A DNA stretch of 64,000 nucleotides from assembly GCA_965224745.1 (NCBI GenBank), contig CBDCZY010000003.1:310001-374000 (forward strand), in the 5' to 3' direction. This document shows, piece after piece, positions 46,783-56,272 of the stretch. The DNA comes from CBDCZY01 sp965224745. GTDB taxonomy: Bacteria; Pseudomonadota; Gammaproteobacteria; Methylococcales; Methylomonadaceae. A program made the position numbers and the translations under genes. The notes below the pieces were generated by a model. It had not been told where the DNA came from. It made no database searches and saw only the letters and a list, made by a program, of their open reading frames with translations. Each line of letters begins with the position of its first letter. The stretch's first letter is position 1.

Positions 46783-46989
46783 TCATCTAGCCCACCGATA
46801 GAACCAAATACCTACCCTCTTACCCAAAAATGTTCGTAACTTCTCATTAACCGCAGCCAGCGGATCGAAGAATGTCAGCATTCTAAAAGTATCTGGTTCG
46901 CGTTTGAGGTAAGATCAAGCATCACGTAAAGTTGGCAGTATTTTCTCTGTCCACTGACTAACTTCGAAAAGCAGAATGCGTGAACGTCC
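46783..46989 (-). pseudogene. decayed coding remnant
   Basis: On the minus strand the frame reads GRSRILLFEVSQWTEKILP, then LRDA, a TGA stop, then KREPDTFRMLTFFDPLAAV, NEKLRTFLGKR and VGIWFYRWAR before a terminal stop. Composition is protein-like on both sides of the internal stop, but no start codon or family is recognisable. It is probably the 3' remnant of an inactivated gene. The remaining sequence to 47100 shows nothing. Confidence 0.35.
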
Positions 46990-47113
46990 TTATGCTCACA
47001 GTGTTCTATTGGTCTATATTTTGCTTTTCTTTTGGTGCTAAAATTGTTCGCGCAAGAGACACTATGATGATTGTTCGAGGCTTATCCTCAAAATTCCAGT
47101 TTAGATTAAAGCC

Positions 47114-47137
47114 CGTCACCACAGATCTGGTGACGGA
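47114..47137 (-). terminator. terminator of glnK-amtB
   Basis: A perfect 9-bp stem, CCGTCACCA and its complement, with a 6-base loop begins 29 bases after the amtB stop. On the minus strand it is followed by GGCTTTAAT, a weak T tract. Confidence 0.65.
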
Positions 47138-47165
47138 CTAATCAGTGAGTCGTCTATAAAGAGTA

Positions 47166-48461
47166 TTAAAGATGTTGGTAGCCGGTTTCATCGTGTAGCA
47201 CGATATCCAGGCCTTGAATTTCTTCTTCTGGTGCGACTCTTAAACCAATGGTGGCTTTTAGAATGATCAAAATAAGAAAACTAATTGTGGCGCTCCAGGC
47301 AATGGTAGAAATAATCGCTATGGCTTGAATCCCGACTTGTTGAGCAATGGATACGCCTTCCGACAAGCCCATGCCCCCCAAGCTGGTAGCAGCAAAGACG
47401 CCAGTTAATAACGAGCCGATAATTCCGCCAATACCATGCACAGGAAAAACATCTAATGAATCGTCTATTTTAAACTTTCTTTTGATGATTTGGGTTGCGA
47501 TAAAGCACATTGCTCCAGCAGTGGTGCCAATAACTAATGCACCTAAGGGTCCAACGAACCCGGACGCCGGGGTAATAGTTCCCAACCCCGCCACCATACC
47601 CGTAACAATACCCAATACACTGGGTTTACCAAACTTAATCCATTCGATAAACATCCAGGTTAGCGAACCCGCTGCAGCGGCGATATGGGTTACTAACATT
47701 GCCATGCCGGCTGAACCGTCAGCAGCTAAAGCACTACCTGCGTTAAACCCAAACCACCCGACCCACAACATACCAGCACCGGTGACGGTCATAGTTAAAT
47801 TATGTGGTGGCATTGGTGTTACAGGAAATCCTCTGCGCCTACCCATCACAAGGGCTGCAACTAATGCTGCAACGCCTGCATTAATGTGGATTACAATTCC
47901 TCCTGCAAAATCCATCACGCCCATTTCAGCTAACCAACCACCTCCCCAAACCCAATGGCAAATGGGCGCATAAACCAGCAACAACCAAAGAGCGCTAAAC
48001 CACAGCATGGAAGAAAATTTCATTCGCTCGGCAAAGCCACCAACAATCAATGCTGGAGTAATAATGGCAAAGGTCATTTGAAACATAAAAAAAACGCTTT
48101 CTGGAATATCACCGGAAAGTGTGGATTGTTCCAGATTGATCAAAAAAACTTTAGATAGTCCGCCTATATAGGGTTGAATTGCTCCGCCATCGGCAAAAAT
48201 CAAGCTATAAACACCTGCCAGCCAAAGAATAGAAATCAAACAAGTAATGGCAAAGCATTGCATAAGAACTGACAATACGTTTTTACTTCTGACCAAGCCG
48301 GCATAAAACAGGGATAAACCAGGTATCGTCATGAATAACACTAATGCGGTAGATGTTAATATCCATGCAGTGTTTCCTGCATTTAACTCATCGGCCAAGC
48401 TTGGCTCCGATAATAAAAATAAAGATGCGATCGCAAAAATTTTATTGTATTTGGACAACAT
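47166..48461 (-). CDS. amtB: ammonium transporter AmtB
   Basis: A 431-residue trimeric inner-membrane ammonium channel. A signal-like N terminus (cleaved in E. coli AmtB) and eleven membrane segments are visible. Family motifs include the opening TALVLFMTIPGLSLFYAGLVR, FAGGIVIHINAGVAALVAAL with the first pore His, and FPVHGIGGIIGSLLTG with the second. The C-terminal cytoplasmic tail (APEEEIQGLDIVLHDETGY) is the part that GlnK contacts. It follows glnK by 42 bases, the nearly universal glnK-amtB pair that shuts the channel when nitrogen is sufficient. Confidence 0.96.
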   Translation of the reverse strand: MLSKYNKIFAIASLFLLSEPSLADELNAGNTAWILTSTALVLFMTIPGLSLFYAGLVRSKNVLSVLMQCFAITCLISILWLAGVYSLIFADGGAIQPYIGGLSKVFLINLEQSTLSGDIPESVFFMFQMTFAIITPALIVGGFAERMKFSSMLWFSALWLLLVYAPICHWVWGGGWLAEMGVMDFAGGIVIHINAGVAALVAALVMGRRRGFPVTPMPPHNLTMTVTGAGMLWVGWFGFNAGSALAADGSAGMAMLVTHIAAAAGSLTWMFIEWIKFGKPSVLGIVTGMVAGLGTITPASGFVGPLGALVIGTTAGAMCFIATQIIKRKFKIDDSLDVFPVHGIGGIIGSLLTGVFAATSLGGMGLSEGVSIAQQVGIQAIAIISTIAWSATISFLILIILKATIGLRVAPEEEIQGLDIVLHDETGYQHL

Positions 48462-48503
48462 AAAGCCCCTCTCTCTCCTCTTTGAACTATTTATATTTTA
48501 TTT

Positions 48504-48842
48504 TTAGATAGCTTCTTCGCCAGTTTCGCCGGTTCTTATTCTGATAACCTGCTCAAGAGAAGTAACAAAGATTTTCCCATCACCAATTTTTCCTGTATTT
48601 GCCGATTTAATAATGGTCTCTAGGGCTTGATCCAGTATTTCATCTCCAACGGCGACTTCTATTTTCACTTTTGGCAGAAAATCGACAACATATTCTGCGC
48701 CACGGTACAACTCGGTATGCCCTTTCTGTCTCCCAAACCCTTTAACTTCGGTAACTGTCACACCACTGATACCAATTTCAGATAACGACTCCCTGACATC
48801 ATCCAGTTTAAAAGGTTTAACTATTGCAGTAATCAGTTTCAT
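48504..48842 (-). CDS. glnK: nitrogen regulatory protein P-II (GlnK type)
   Basis: A 112-residue cytosolic trimeric signal protein sensing 2-oxoglutarate and ATP/ADP. The T-loop GRQKGHTELYRGAEYVVDFLPK carries Tyr51, the uridylylation site. The B-loop TGKIGDGKIFV and the C-loop IRIRTGETGEEAI are intact. The ATG at 48842 with GGAGAA upstream fits the 112-residue norm; the frame runs 11 codons further upstream. GlnK blocks AmtB when deuridylylated. I searched upstream for a sigma-54 site and did not find a convincing one. Confidence 0.96.
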   Translation of the reverse strand: MKLITAIVKPFKLDDVRESLSEIGISGVTVTEVKGFGRQKGHTELYRGAEYVVDFLPKVKIEVAVGDEILDQALETIIKSANTGKIGDGKIFVTSLEQVIRIRTGETGEEAI

Positions 48843-49315
48843 TTCTATTTCTCCATCAATTAGGTTCTGAGCCAAACTTCGTTACGATTGTTGACTCTGG
48901 TTATCACTCAACAACATTGAAAGACCGAAATTATTTTATAACGGTAATTATTTTTCTTCATTTTGGATCGACACCATACTAATAAACCACGATCAATCAA
49001 ACGCAATAATTCGATAAAAATCCATCGACCATTATAACCTTATGCTGCAACTGCTCTAACTATTAAATCGGTTTTATCAAAAAAACTCATCCACCACTTT
49101 AAGCTTCTCACTTTTCAAATGCCTGGATTGCAACGTTCTTTAGAAAATTAGATTCAGAACTCGAGTTGGTCAGTTTTTCATTATTGCAATCAACAAAATT
49201 GCGACTAGTCTTTAGGTTGATAAGCTTTATTCACAAAATTTGATCAAACAAGTTGAATAATTAACTTCTGCAGGTATGCAGGCAACAAGTCTATAGGAAA
49301 AGAAATTTTCTGATT
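48843..49315. other. divergent intergenic region between glnK and fimT
   Basis: 473 AT-rich bases holding promoters for the glnK-amtB and pilin operons. No sigma-54 GG-N10-GC element was found in either direction by eye, and no RNA gene is recognisable. AGGAAAAGA lies about 10 bases before the fimT ATG. Confidence 0.4.
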
Positions 49316-49933
49316 ATGATAAATAAACATCATACTGGTTTTACGTTGGTTGAATTATTAGTGACGCTAACGCTGGCAGCAACTCTTTTGGCGATTGGTA
49401 TGCCTAGCTTCAAGGAAACGATCAGAAAAGATCGTTTAGTTTCAATTAGTAATCACTTGATAGGTTCTTTTAATTTAGCGCATGACGAAGCAGTTAAAAG
49501 ATTAACCCCAGTCACAGTCAGAAAAGAAGATCCCTTTTGGGAAAAAGGCTGGATTATCTTTGCCGACGTTAACGGTAATGGTACTTTTAATGATAACGGT
49601 AATACTGACCTATGTGAACCAAACGAAGACTGTTTATTGAAGCAATACCCAGCTATCGCTAATCACTATACACTTAGAAGTAACAGCACTGCTTTCGTTA
49701 ACCGCGTGACCTATCTGCCTTCTGGTAAAACCAATAGTACGATGGGCAGTTTTATCGCTTGCGGTAATACTGATCAAAATAACTTACCAGAACCTCATAC
49801 TTCACGACTGATTATTATTAACCGCCTTGGTAGAACAAGAATTGGTCGGGATAACGATTTGAACGGTATTCCGGAAAAAGATAACGGGAAAGAGGTCATT
49901 CATTGTACTCAATCACCTTTTTTCGCATCATGA
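49316..49933 (+). CDS. fimT: type IV minor pilin FimT/FimU (GspH family)
   Basis: A 205-residue prepilin-like protein. The leader MINKHHTG is cut before FTLVELLVTLTLAATLLAIGMP, the standard type III signal with Glu at +5. The rest fits GspH/FimT: IRKDRLVSISNHLIGSFNLAHDEAVKR and GWIIFADVNGNGTFND. It primes assembly of type IV pili together with PilV, PilW, PilX and PilY1. Stop and the pilV ATG overlap as ATGA, showing coupled translation. Confidence 0.9.
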   Translation: MINKHHTGFTLVELLVTLTLAATLLAIGMPSFKETIRKDRLVSISNHLIGSFNLAHDEAVKRLTPVTVRKEDPFWEKGWIIFADVNGNGTFNDNGNTDLCEPNEDCLLKQYPAIANHYTLRSNSTAFVNRVTYLPSGKTNSTMGSFIACGNTDQNNLPEPHTSRLIIINRLGRTRIGRDNDLNGIPEKDNGKEVIHCTQSPFFAS

Positions 49934-50427
49934 ACAAACAGCCAGGATTTACTCTAATTGAAGTTTTGGTCACCATCATTGTGACTGCTTTTGGATTGCT
50001 TGGATTGGCGGGAATACAAACAGTCTCTTTAAAAAATAACCAGACTGCTTTTCTGCGCAGCCAGGCGACTTGGCTTGCCTACGATTTAGCTGATCGTATG
50101 CGGTCAAATGTTGCAGCTGCATCCACTTATGTTGATGTCAATAACAATGCAACGCCGGATGTCGATGAAGTAACTATGCCGACTGTCGTGGCTCAAGCCG
50201 GTTGTTCTCCTGCTTCGTTACCACCACTTTTACCGTGCCAACCTAGAGATTTAGCTGAAAATGATTTATATGAATGGCATCAATCAATAGCACAAATTTT
50301 ACCCGAAGGTGATGGCGTCATTTTCAGTTCCGCCACCGCTTTCACCATATCAATCACCTGGGATGACAATCGTGATGGTACTGTTGATGCCAAAGACCCA
50401 GATTTCCAAATGAGTTTTGAATTATGA
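49930..50427 (+). CDS. pilV: type IV minor pilin PilV
   Basis: A 165-residue prepilin. Leader MNKQPG, cleavage before FTLIEVLVTIIVTAFGLLGLAGIQ, then SLKNNQTAFLRSQATWLAYDLADRMRSN, the PilV signature. The ATG at 49930 overlaps the fimT stop; a start 9 codons earlier is open but lacks a sense as leader. It ends overlapping pilW by 4 bases. Confidence 0.92.
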   Translation: MNKQPGFTLIEVLVTIIVTAFGLLGLAGIQTVSLKNNQTAFLRSQATWLAYDLADRMRSNVAAASTYVDVNNNATPDVDEVTMPTVVAQAGCSPASLPPLLPCQPRDLAENDLYEWHQSIAQILPEGDGVIFSSATAFTISITWDDNRDGTVDAKDPDFQMSFEL

Positions 50428-51431
50428 TGCTAACTTCTCGATGCCAACGCGAACAAGGCTTAACATTAGTCGAAATTCTGATTACCATGACGCTGGGAAT
50501 TTTACTCACAGCTGGTATTCTGCAAGTCTTTAGCGGCAGCAAGCAAACCTATCGCGTTCAACAATCATTGGCCCGACTCCAAGAAAATGCTCGATTTGCT
50601 TTAGATCTGATTGCACGAGATGTACGTAGAACTGATTTTGTTGGCTGCACGCAAGATGGTTTTAACAACAGCAATCTTGCTCGTGGGATAAATTCTGCAT
50701 CGGGCAACTATGATGCTGAAAAACATGGCTTCAATGTGGCTCTAAGCGGTGTTGATAACGACGCCGATATTTCCAATAATTTTGTTGATAATACCGATCG
50801 TTTTACTGTGCGTGGCGCTATGGGTCAGGGTGAATTGTTGCAAGCTGATATGGCTGCACCCAATAGTCCACTGGTACTACCAAGCACCCACAATTTAAAT
50901 TCTGGCAATGTTGCTTTAATTACCAATTGTAATCAAGGTGATATTTTTCAAATTTCCGCCGCTGCGGGAGGTCAACTGTCACATGGTATCAGTGGTTCAG
51001 GTAACAACCCTTGGAATTTAACGGATCAATTGAGTACTAGCTATGCGACCGGTAGTTTGATCTTTGAATTAGTTACCCGCTCGTATGCTATTAGAAATGG
51101 CACGTCAGGTCGACCTGCTTTGCACTACAGTGAAAACGGTGGTTCCAGCTGGCAAGAACTAGTGGAAGGCGTTGAAGACATGCAGGTTCTTTATGGTGAA
51201 GACACTGACCAGGATGGCACTGCAAACTACTATGTTCCAGCGGGCATGGTTGGGTTGAATATGGACCAGGTAATGAGTCTGCGCATTAGATTATTGCTAG
51301 CAACCGAAAAAGATAACATTGCATCAGATAGTCTTTCTTACAATTTTAACGGCGCTAATCTAACAGCGACGGACAAACGAATCAGAAAGAGCATCACATC
51401 CACCATCGCTTTACGTAACCGATTACCCTGA
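50424..51431 (+). CDS. pilW: type IV minor pilin PilW
   Basis: A 335-residue prepilin with leader ending REQG and helix LTLVEILITMTLGILLTAGI, followed by GSKQTYRVQQSLARLQENAR and FALDLIARDVRRTDFVGC, hallmarks of PilW. The large C-terminal domain is variable. It is coupled to pilV by a 4-base overlap and followed by pilX after 17 bases. Confidence 0.92.
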   Translation: MMLTSRCQREQGLTLVEILITMTLGILLTAGILQVFSGSKQTYRVQQSLARLQENARFALDLIARDVRRTDFVGCTQDGFNNSNLARGINSASGNYDAEKHGFNVALSGVDNDADISNNFVDNTDRFTVRGAMGQGELLQADMAAPNSPLVLPSTHNLNSGNVALITNCNQGDIFQISAAAGGQLSHGISGSGNNPWNLTDQLSTSYATGSLIFELVTRSYAIRNGTSGRPALHYSENGGSSWQELVEGVEDMQVLYGEDTDQDGTANYYVPAGMVGLNMDQVMSLRIRLLLATEKDNIASDSLSYNFNGANLTATDKRIRKSITSTIALRNRLP

Positions 51432-51448
51432 CCTCTTCAGGAGATACC

Positions 51449-51994
51449 ATGAACCACCCACAACACTCTTTTCGGCATCAAGGCGCTGTACTGCCAGTAA
51501 GCTTGATCATACTTTTAGTCATGACCTTAGTTGGTGTCACCAGTATGCAAACAACGAGTCTTGAAGAAAAAATGGCAGGTAACAGTAAAGACAGTAATTT
51601 AGCGTTTCAAGCGGCGGAAGCCGCCTTAAGAAGTGGTGAAATGAATATCGAAGCAGTCGGCAATGAAGGCGACTTCGACGGCACCTTGGGACTTTTTGGT
51701 GAACTTGATACTGAGCCAGATTATTTACAGCATACCACCTGGGCTGATGATACTTTCTCTGCCGAGTCAGGTACCCAAATTCCAACTAATATGTTCCAGG
51801 TTAAACCCCGTTATTACGTGAAATACATCATTGACAGCCAAATCAACAACAATGCCAATATTAACATTGGCGGATATGGGGAAAACATCGCTGCCGGCGG
51901 CAAAGTCATTGTGTTTAAAGTGGTAGGCCGTGGTACTGGGAAAACTGCTTCTTCACAAGTCGTTCTGCAGAGCTTCTATGGGAAGCGTTTCTAA
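51449..51994 (+). CDS. pilX: type IV pilus assembly protein PilX
   Basis: A 181-residue protein with the PilX N-terminal pattern: HQGAVLPVSLIILLVMTLVG, then TTSLEEKMAGNSKDSNLAFQ and AAEAALRSGE. It lacks the canonical FTLIE segment but has the hydrophobic helix with the expected downstream Glu, as is normal for PilX. AGGAGATACC precedes the ATG. The frame of pilY1 opens within its last 60 bases. Confidence 0.9.
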   Translation: MNHPQHSFRHQGAVLPVSLIILLVMTLVGVTSMQTTSLEEKMAGNSKDSNLAFQAAEAALRSGEMNIEAVGNEGDFDGTLGLFGELDTEPDYLQHTTWADDTFSAESGTQIPTNMFQVKPRYYVKYIIDSQINNNANINIGGYGENIAAGGKVIVFKVVGRGTGKTASSQVVLQSFYGKRF

Positions 51995-52019
51995 AGAATT
52001 CATTATTAATTTGATTGCC

Positions 52020-55000
52020 ATGGTTAATGTTATGCAAGATCGTAAAATTTTTGCGGAATTTCGTCCCTCGATTTTCACTTTATTTATATTATTACCGATT
52101 TGTTTAAAGGTTGATGCCAGTCCTCTGGTTCTAGAAAGTTCGCCTTTGTATATCAGTAATGCTGTTAAACCTAACTTGCTACTCTCTATAGATGATTCAG
52201 GCAGCATGGATTTTGAAGTGCTCTTCCCTAGCAACGACGGTTCTTTGTGGTGGAATACCACTAATCAGCAGTTCGTCAATAACGGGGCGGTTAACTTTAA
52301 CAACGCTGGTGGTGCTAATGCTAGTTTTAAAAAGTTTTCATATTTATTCCCCAATGGTAACGGGATAGGTGAAAGAACATACGGCGATAGCGACCACGCT
52401 CATTACGCTATTCCTCCATTACCTCAATTAGCATTTGTACGATCATCCGTTTTTAACGGCATGTACTACAATCCTAATGTTACCTATGAGCCTTGGTTTG
52501 ATTACGATACAGTGAATTTTAATGCTATCAATCAAACCTCAGCACCATCCGATCCTGGCGCTGGAAGCAGTACTTTCAATTTGACCCAAAACATTCAGTC
52601 GAACACTACAAACCATGTCTTCAAAATGTATCCAGGCATGATACTTCCGTTAGGTACTACTTATAACCTGAGTGGTTCTTGGTCTACAGCAACGTCTGAT
52701 ACTGCGATTACCACGGAAAGTAATGTGGGTATAACCTATTTTCCCGCGACCTACTATCAGTTGGTAAACAGCGGAAATTACTCTATTAATGGCATTACCG
52801 GTAATTGCTCAACGCCCAATGCTTCACACTATACGATTTTTAGTGCTAATCCCAGCAGTTTATCGGGTGCAGGTATCGATGCTGTGGGTCCCGACGGTCA
52901 GTGCTTAAGTAAAATTGAAATTAAGTCAACTCTTAACAGTTATGCACAAAATGGTGAAAGAAAAGATTGCCTCAGTAATACACAATGCACTTATAACGAA
53001 GAAATTCAAAATTTTTCCAATTGGTTTAGTTATTATCGTAAACGTCATTTGGCTTTGAAAGCTGGCATGGGGCATTCATTTAATGGTCAAAGAGCATTAC
53101 GAACAGGCTTATTTACCATTAACAACCGCAGTGCAGTAACAATGTGGGATATGAATAATACGACTGATAATAACAGCTTTTATTCCTCGGTTTATAGTTT
53201 GGGTCATAATGGCGGCACACCTAACCGCAACGCCCTTGATTTTGCCGGACAGCAATATTTGAGAACGGATAATGGCGCTCCAATTAATCAAGTCTGTCAG
53301 AAGAACTTTACCTTACACTTTACCGATGGTTTTACCAGTTTAGAAGGCACTTTGCCCACAGTTTCGCTAAAAGATAACAGCGAAGGTCAACCGTATGCTG
53401 ATACCTACGATAATACCTTTGCTGATATTGCCATGCATTATTACAAAACCAATTTACGACCCGATTTAACAACTGGGCAAGTAGCGACTCCTTCTGCATG
53501 TCCAAGTGTACGGATGGATTGTAATCCGAATCTACACATGTCGACCTATATGATAGGTTTGGGGGCAAAGGGAACTTTATTCGGTAATGGAACTTATGAA
53601 AAGGTCTCAGATGCTTATGATATTCCGCCCACTTGGCCGAATACTAATACTGCCCGGGATCCCAGACAGATTGATGATTTATACCATGCCGCCCTAAATG
53701 GACGTGGTGAGATCTTCAATGCCAAATCTGCCGATGATTTAAAGAATCAATTACAAAACGCTCTTTCATCTATCCAGTCGAAAGTAGGTTCTTCTGCTTC
53801 GGTAACTTTTAACACAGCATCTCTGCAATCCGATAGTTCAGTCTATTTCTCACTGTTTAATTCGGCAGACTGGAGCGGTGACGTATACTCTTACCCTATT
53901 GATGCTGACGGTAATATTAGTGCTACACATAGTTGGCAAGCATCAAATCAATTACCCGCTCCCAATACTAGAAAAATAATTACTTATAACGGATCGGATG
54001 GCATTTCTTTTACCTGGGGTAACTTAACTGCAAGTCAAAAAGCCGATTTAAACCTTGCACCCGATAATAATGGTCAAAATGCCCTAGCCTATCTTCGAGG
54101 CGATCGCTCTCTTGAAACTTCAGGTCAATATAGAATGCGTGGCAGCGTATTAGGGGATATTATCAACGCAGGGCCTGTCTATGTTGGAACACCAAGTTTA
54201 AACTGGCCCAGTACCGGCAGTTTATTTCCAACATCTTCTGGCAATAAATATAGTGACTTCAGACGGAGCCAATTATCTTCGCCTCGAACCGAAGTCGTCT
54301 ATGCGGGTGCTAATGATGGCATGTTACATGGGTTCAGAGCAGATACCGGCGAGGAAGTTCTGGGTTATATCCCTGGGTCCGTCTATTCCACTAACGCTTC
54401 GGAAGGCTTGCATTATCTTTCCTCAACAGAATATCAACACCGGTATTATGTGGATTTACCTCTCTCGGTGTCAGATGTTTTTATCGATCCAACCGGCGGC
54501 AGCTCGCCCAGTTGGAGAACCATTTTACTTGGTGGTCTCAGAAGCGGTGGTAAAGGACTATTTGCTTTAGATATTACTGACCCAAGCCAATTCTCAGAAG
54601 CTAACGCTGCTGCTATTACGTTGTGGGAATTTACCCATCCAAACTTAGGCTATACCTTTAGTAAACCGACTATAGCGATGATGGAAAACGGTCGATGGGC
54701 GGCTGTCTTTGGTAATGGCTATAACAATACAGGCTCTGGACAAGCGTCATTGTTCATTGTTTTTATCGATGGTGGACTAGACGGTGTTTGGACCGATGGC
54801 TCCAGTGGAACACCTATTGATTATATCGAACTTTCGACCCAATCAGGAACCACCGCAACACCTAATGGCTTGGCAACACCAGCCTTGGTTGACCTTGATG
54901 GTAACGGTGCGGTTGACAGAGTTTATGGGGGAGATTTACTAGGTCAAATGTGGACTTTCGATCTCAGTGATAATTCGACTATAGCAAATGCTACGACCAG

Positions 55001-55844
55001 CATTCCTGCCTGGCGATCAGCTTACCAAACGACAACGATTCCGATTACACCAATACCTTTGTTCGCTGCTAAAGATAGTTCTGGTAATGCCCAACCAATT
55101 ACCAACAAACCGAACATTGCACGTCATCCTGCACCTCTTGCACCGACTGGTAACGAACCAGATGTATTAGTATTCTTTGGAACGGGTAAATATCTTGAAA
55201 CCATTGACATAACAGACACCTCATCGCAGAGCTTTTATGGTGTTTGGGATAGCGGAACTGGAAATTTGGTAAGAAGTGATTTGGTCTCTCAAGCATTCCT
55301 TTCGGGTACTATTACAGATAATGACACCAATTCCAGAACCGATTTACGCGTCATTACCGACCATATCATTGACTATACCACCCACAAAGGTTGGCACATA
55401 GATTTACCGGCATCAGGAGAACGTGTGATCGTTAACTCGATAGTCAGAGGATCTTTGATTTTCTTTAATACCTGGATTCCAAGCTCTACTCCATGCGGAA
55501 CAGGCGGTAGTGGCTACTTAATGTCTGTGGAAATGCTCAATGGCGGCGCACCTGATCAAGCTGCGTTTAACGTAACAGGCACATCGGGTATTGACAATAC
55601 TGATAGCGTCACAGTAGATGACGGTACAACAACGACTAATACCAACCCTGTCGGTGAAAAATTCGATGATGATAAAGGTATGCCCACGGCTTCCGCAATT
55701 TTGGATAATAAACAATATACTGCCGGCACTGGGGGCGATAATCAGCATGATCCGGCTAGTGACTTAATTCATATTCGAGAAATTCAAGAACTACCCACAT
55801 TGAACACCGGCAGAATCTCTTGGGAGCAACTGGTAGGTGATTAA
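52020..55844 (+). CDS. pilY1: PilY1-type pilus tip adhesin
   Basis: A protein of about 1274 residues, exported by a signal peptide (around FRPSIFTLFILLPICLKVDA). A von Willebrand A-like domain opens with the metal site LLLSIDDSGSMDF and is followed by a variable region. The C-terminal ~600 residues form the conserved PilY1 beta-propeller, with EVVYAGANDGMLHGF, YVDLPLSVSDVF, FGNGYNNTGSG and the calcium loop DLDGNGAVDRVYGGDLLGQ near residue 955. PilY1 sits at the pilus tip and controls extension and surface sensing. The start is uncertain: ATGs at 51978, 52020 and 52032 are all in frame and none has a good ribosome binding site. pilE, often next, is absent here. Confidence 0.92.
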   Translation: MVNVMQDRKIFAEFRPSIFTLFILLPICLKVDASPLVLESSPLYISNAVKPNLLLSIDDSGSMDFEVLFPSNDGSLWWNTTNQQFVNNGAVNFNNAGGANASFKKFSYLFPNGNGIGERTYGDSDHAHYAIPPLPQLAFVRSSVFNGMYYNPNVTYEPWFDYDTVNFNAINQTSAPSDPGAGSSTFNLTQNIQSNTTNHVFKMYPGMILPLGTTYNLSGSWSTATSDTAITTESNVGITYFPATYYQLVNSGNYSINGITGNCSTPNASHYTIFSANPSSLSGAGIDAVGPDGQCLSKIEIKSTLNSYAQNGERKDCLSNTQCTYNEEIQNFSNWFSYYRKRHLALKAGMGHSFNGQRALRTGLFTINNRSAVTMWDMNNTTDNNSFYSSVYSLGHNGGTPNRNALDFAGQQYLRTDNGAPINQVCQKNFTLHFTDGFTSLEGTLPTVSLKDNSEGQPYADTYDNTFADIAMHYYKTNLRPDLTTGQVATPSACPSVRMDCNPNLHMSTYMIGLGAKGTLFGNGTYEKVSDAYDIPPTWPNTNTARDPRQIDDLYHAALNGRGEIFNAKSADDLKNQLQNALSSIQSKVGSSASVTFNTASLQSDSSVYFSLFNSADWSGDVYSYPIDADGNISATHSWQASNQLPAPNTRKIITYNGSDGISFTWGNLTASQKADLNLAPDNNGQNALAYLRGDRSLETSGQYRMRGSVLGDIINAGPVYVGTPSLNWPSTGSLFPTSSGNKYSDFRRSQLSSPRTEVVYAGANDGMLHGFRADTGEEVLGYIPGSVYSTNASEGLHYLSSTEYQHRYYVDLPLSVSDVFIDPTGGSSPSWRTILLGGLRSGGKGLFALDITDPSQFSEANAAAITLWEFTHPNLGYTFSKPTIAMMENGRWAAVFGNGYNNTGSGQASLFIVFIDGGLDGVWTDGSSGTPIDYIELSTQSGTTATPNGLATPALVDLDGNGAVDRVYGGDLLGQMWTFDLSDNSTIANATTSIPAWRSAYQTTTIPITPIPLFAAKDSSGNAQPITNKPNIARHPAPLAPTGNEPDVLVFFGTGKYLETIDITDTSSQSFYGVWDSGTGNLVRSDLVSQAFLSGTITDNDTNSRTDLRVITDHIIDYTTHKGWHIDLPASGERVIVNSIVRGSLIFFNTWIPSSTPCGTGGSGYLMSVEMLNGGAPDQAAFNVTGTSGIDNTDSVTVDDGTTTTNTNPVGEKFDDDKGMPTASAILDNKQYTAGTGGDNQHDPASDLIHIREIQELPTLNTGRISWEQLVGD

Positions 55845-56272
55845 ACCCAGCAATCTTGATAGATAAATTGTTGACTTGCTTAACTCAAGACTAATTTCGA
55901 AAGAAAACTTCTCTTTGCCATCAGCAGAGGCAGGGCTAATTTGTTCTAGCCGGTAAGTTATTGATTTATTTTTAATATCATTCACGGAAATTTTATATCA
56001 TATTGAAAATAAAAGATATTTTATATGACATTGTTAATTCATTCAGATGATAGGTCTATGCTCCTGAATTTAAGGCTTTGCTCGATAGAACAAATTAGCC
56101 CTGCAGCAGAGGTGGATTTATTGTAACTTCAGCATGCTCCTAGTAAACTGCTCAGATTACCCCTGAGCAGCTCCATAACAAGGCGAAAAAGCGAAGCTTT
56201 AGTTTTTTATTTACAACGAGCACTTTTATCGCAGTTCTGGGGTTACTCAAGGGTTGATTTAGATATTACGTT
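55845..56272. other. convergent intergenic region between pilY1 and the deacetylase-like gene
   Basis: 428 bases between convergent genes. No strong terminator is obvious for either. An imperfect repeat of the CTAATTTGTTCTAG kind occurs at 55938 and, in opposite sense, near 56085. No credible gene was found. Confidence 0.4.

Noticed and set aside
47347..47973. 208-codon plus-strand frame opposite amtB
   Set aside because: Long only because of the codon bias of the antisense membrane protein gene; composition is Pro/Ala/Thr-rich and does not look like a real protein.
48843..49100. Sigma-54 promoter for glnK-amtB
   Set aside because: No GG-N10-GC element could be found on the minus strand, although nitrogen control would be expected.
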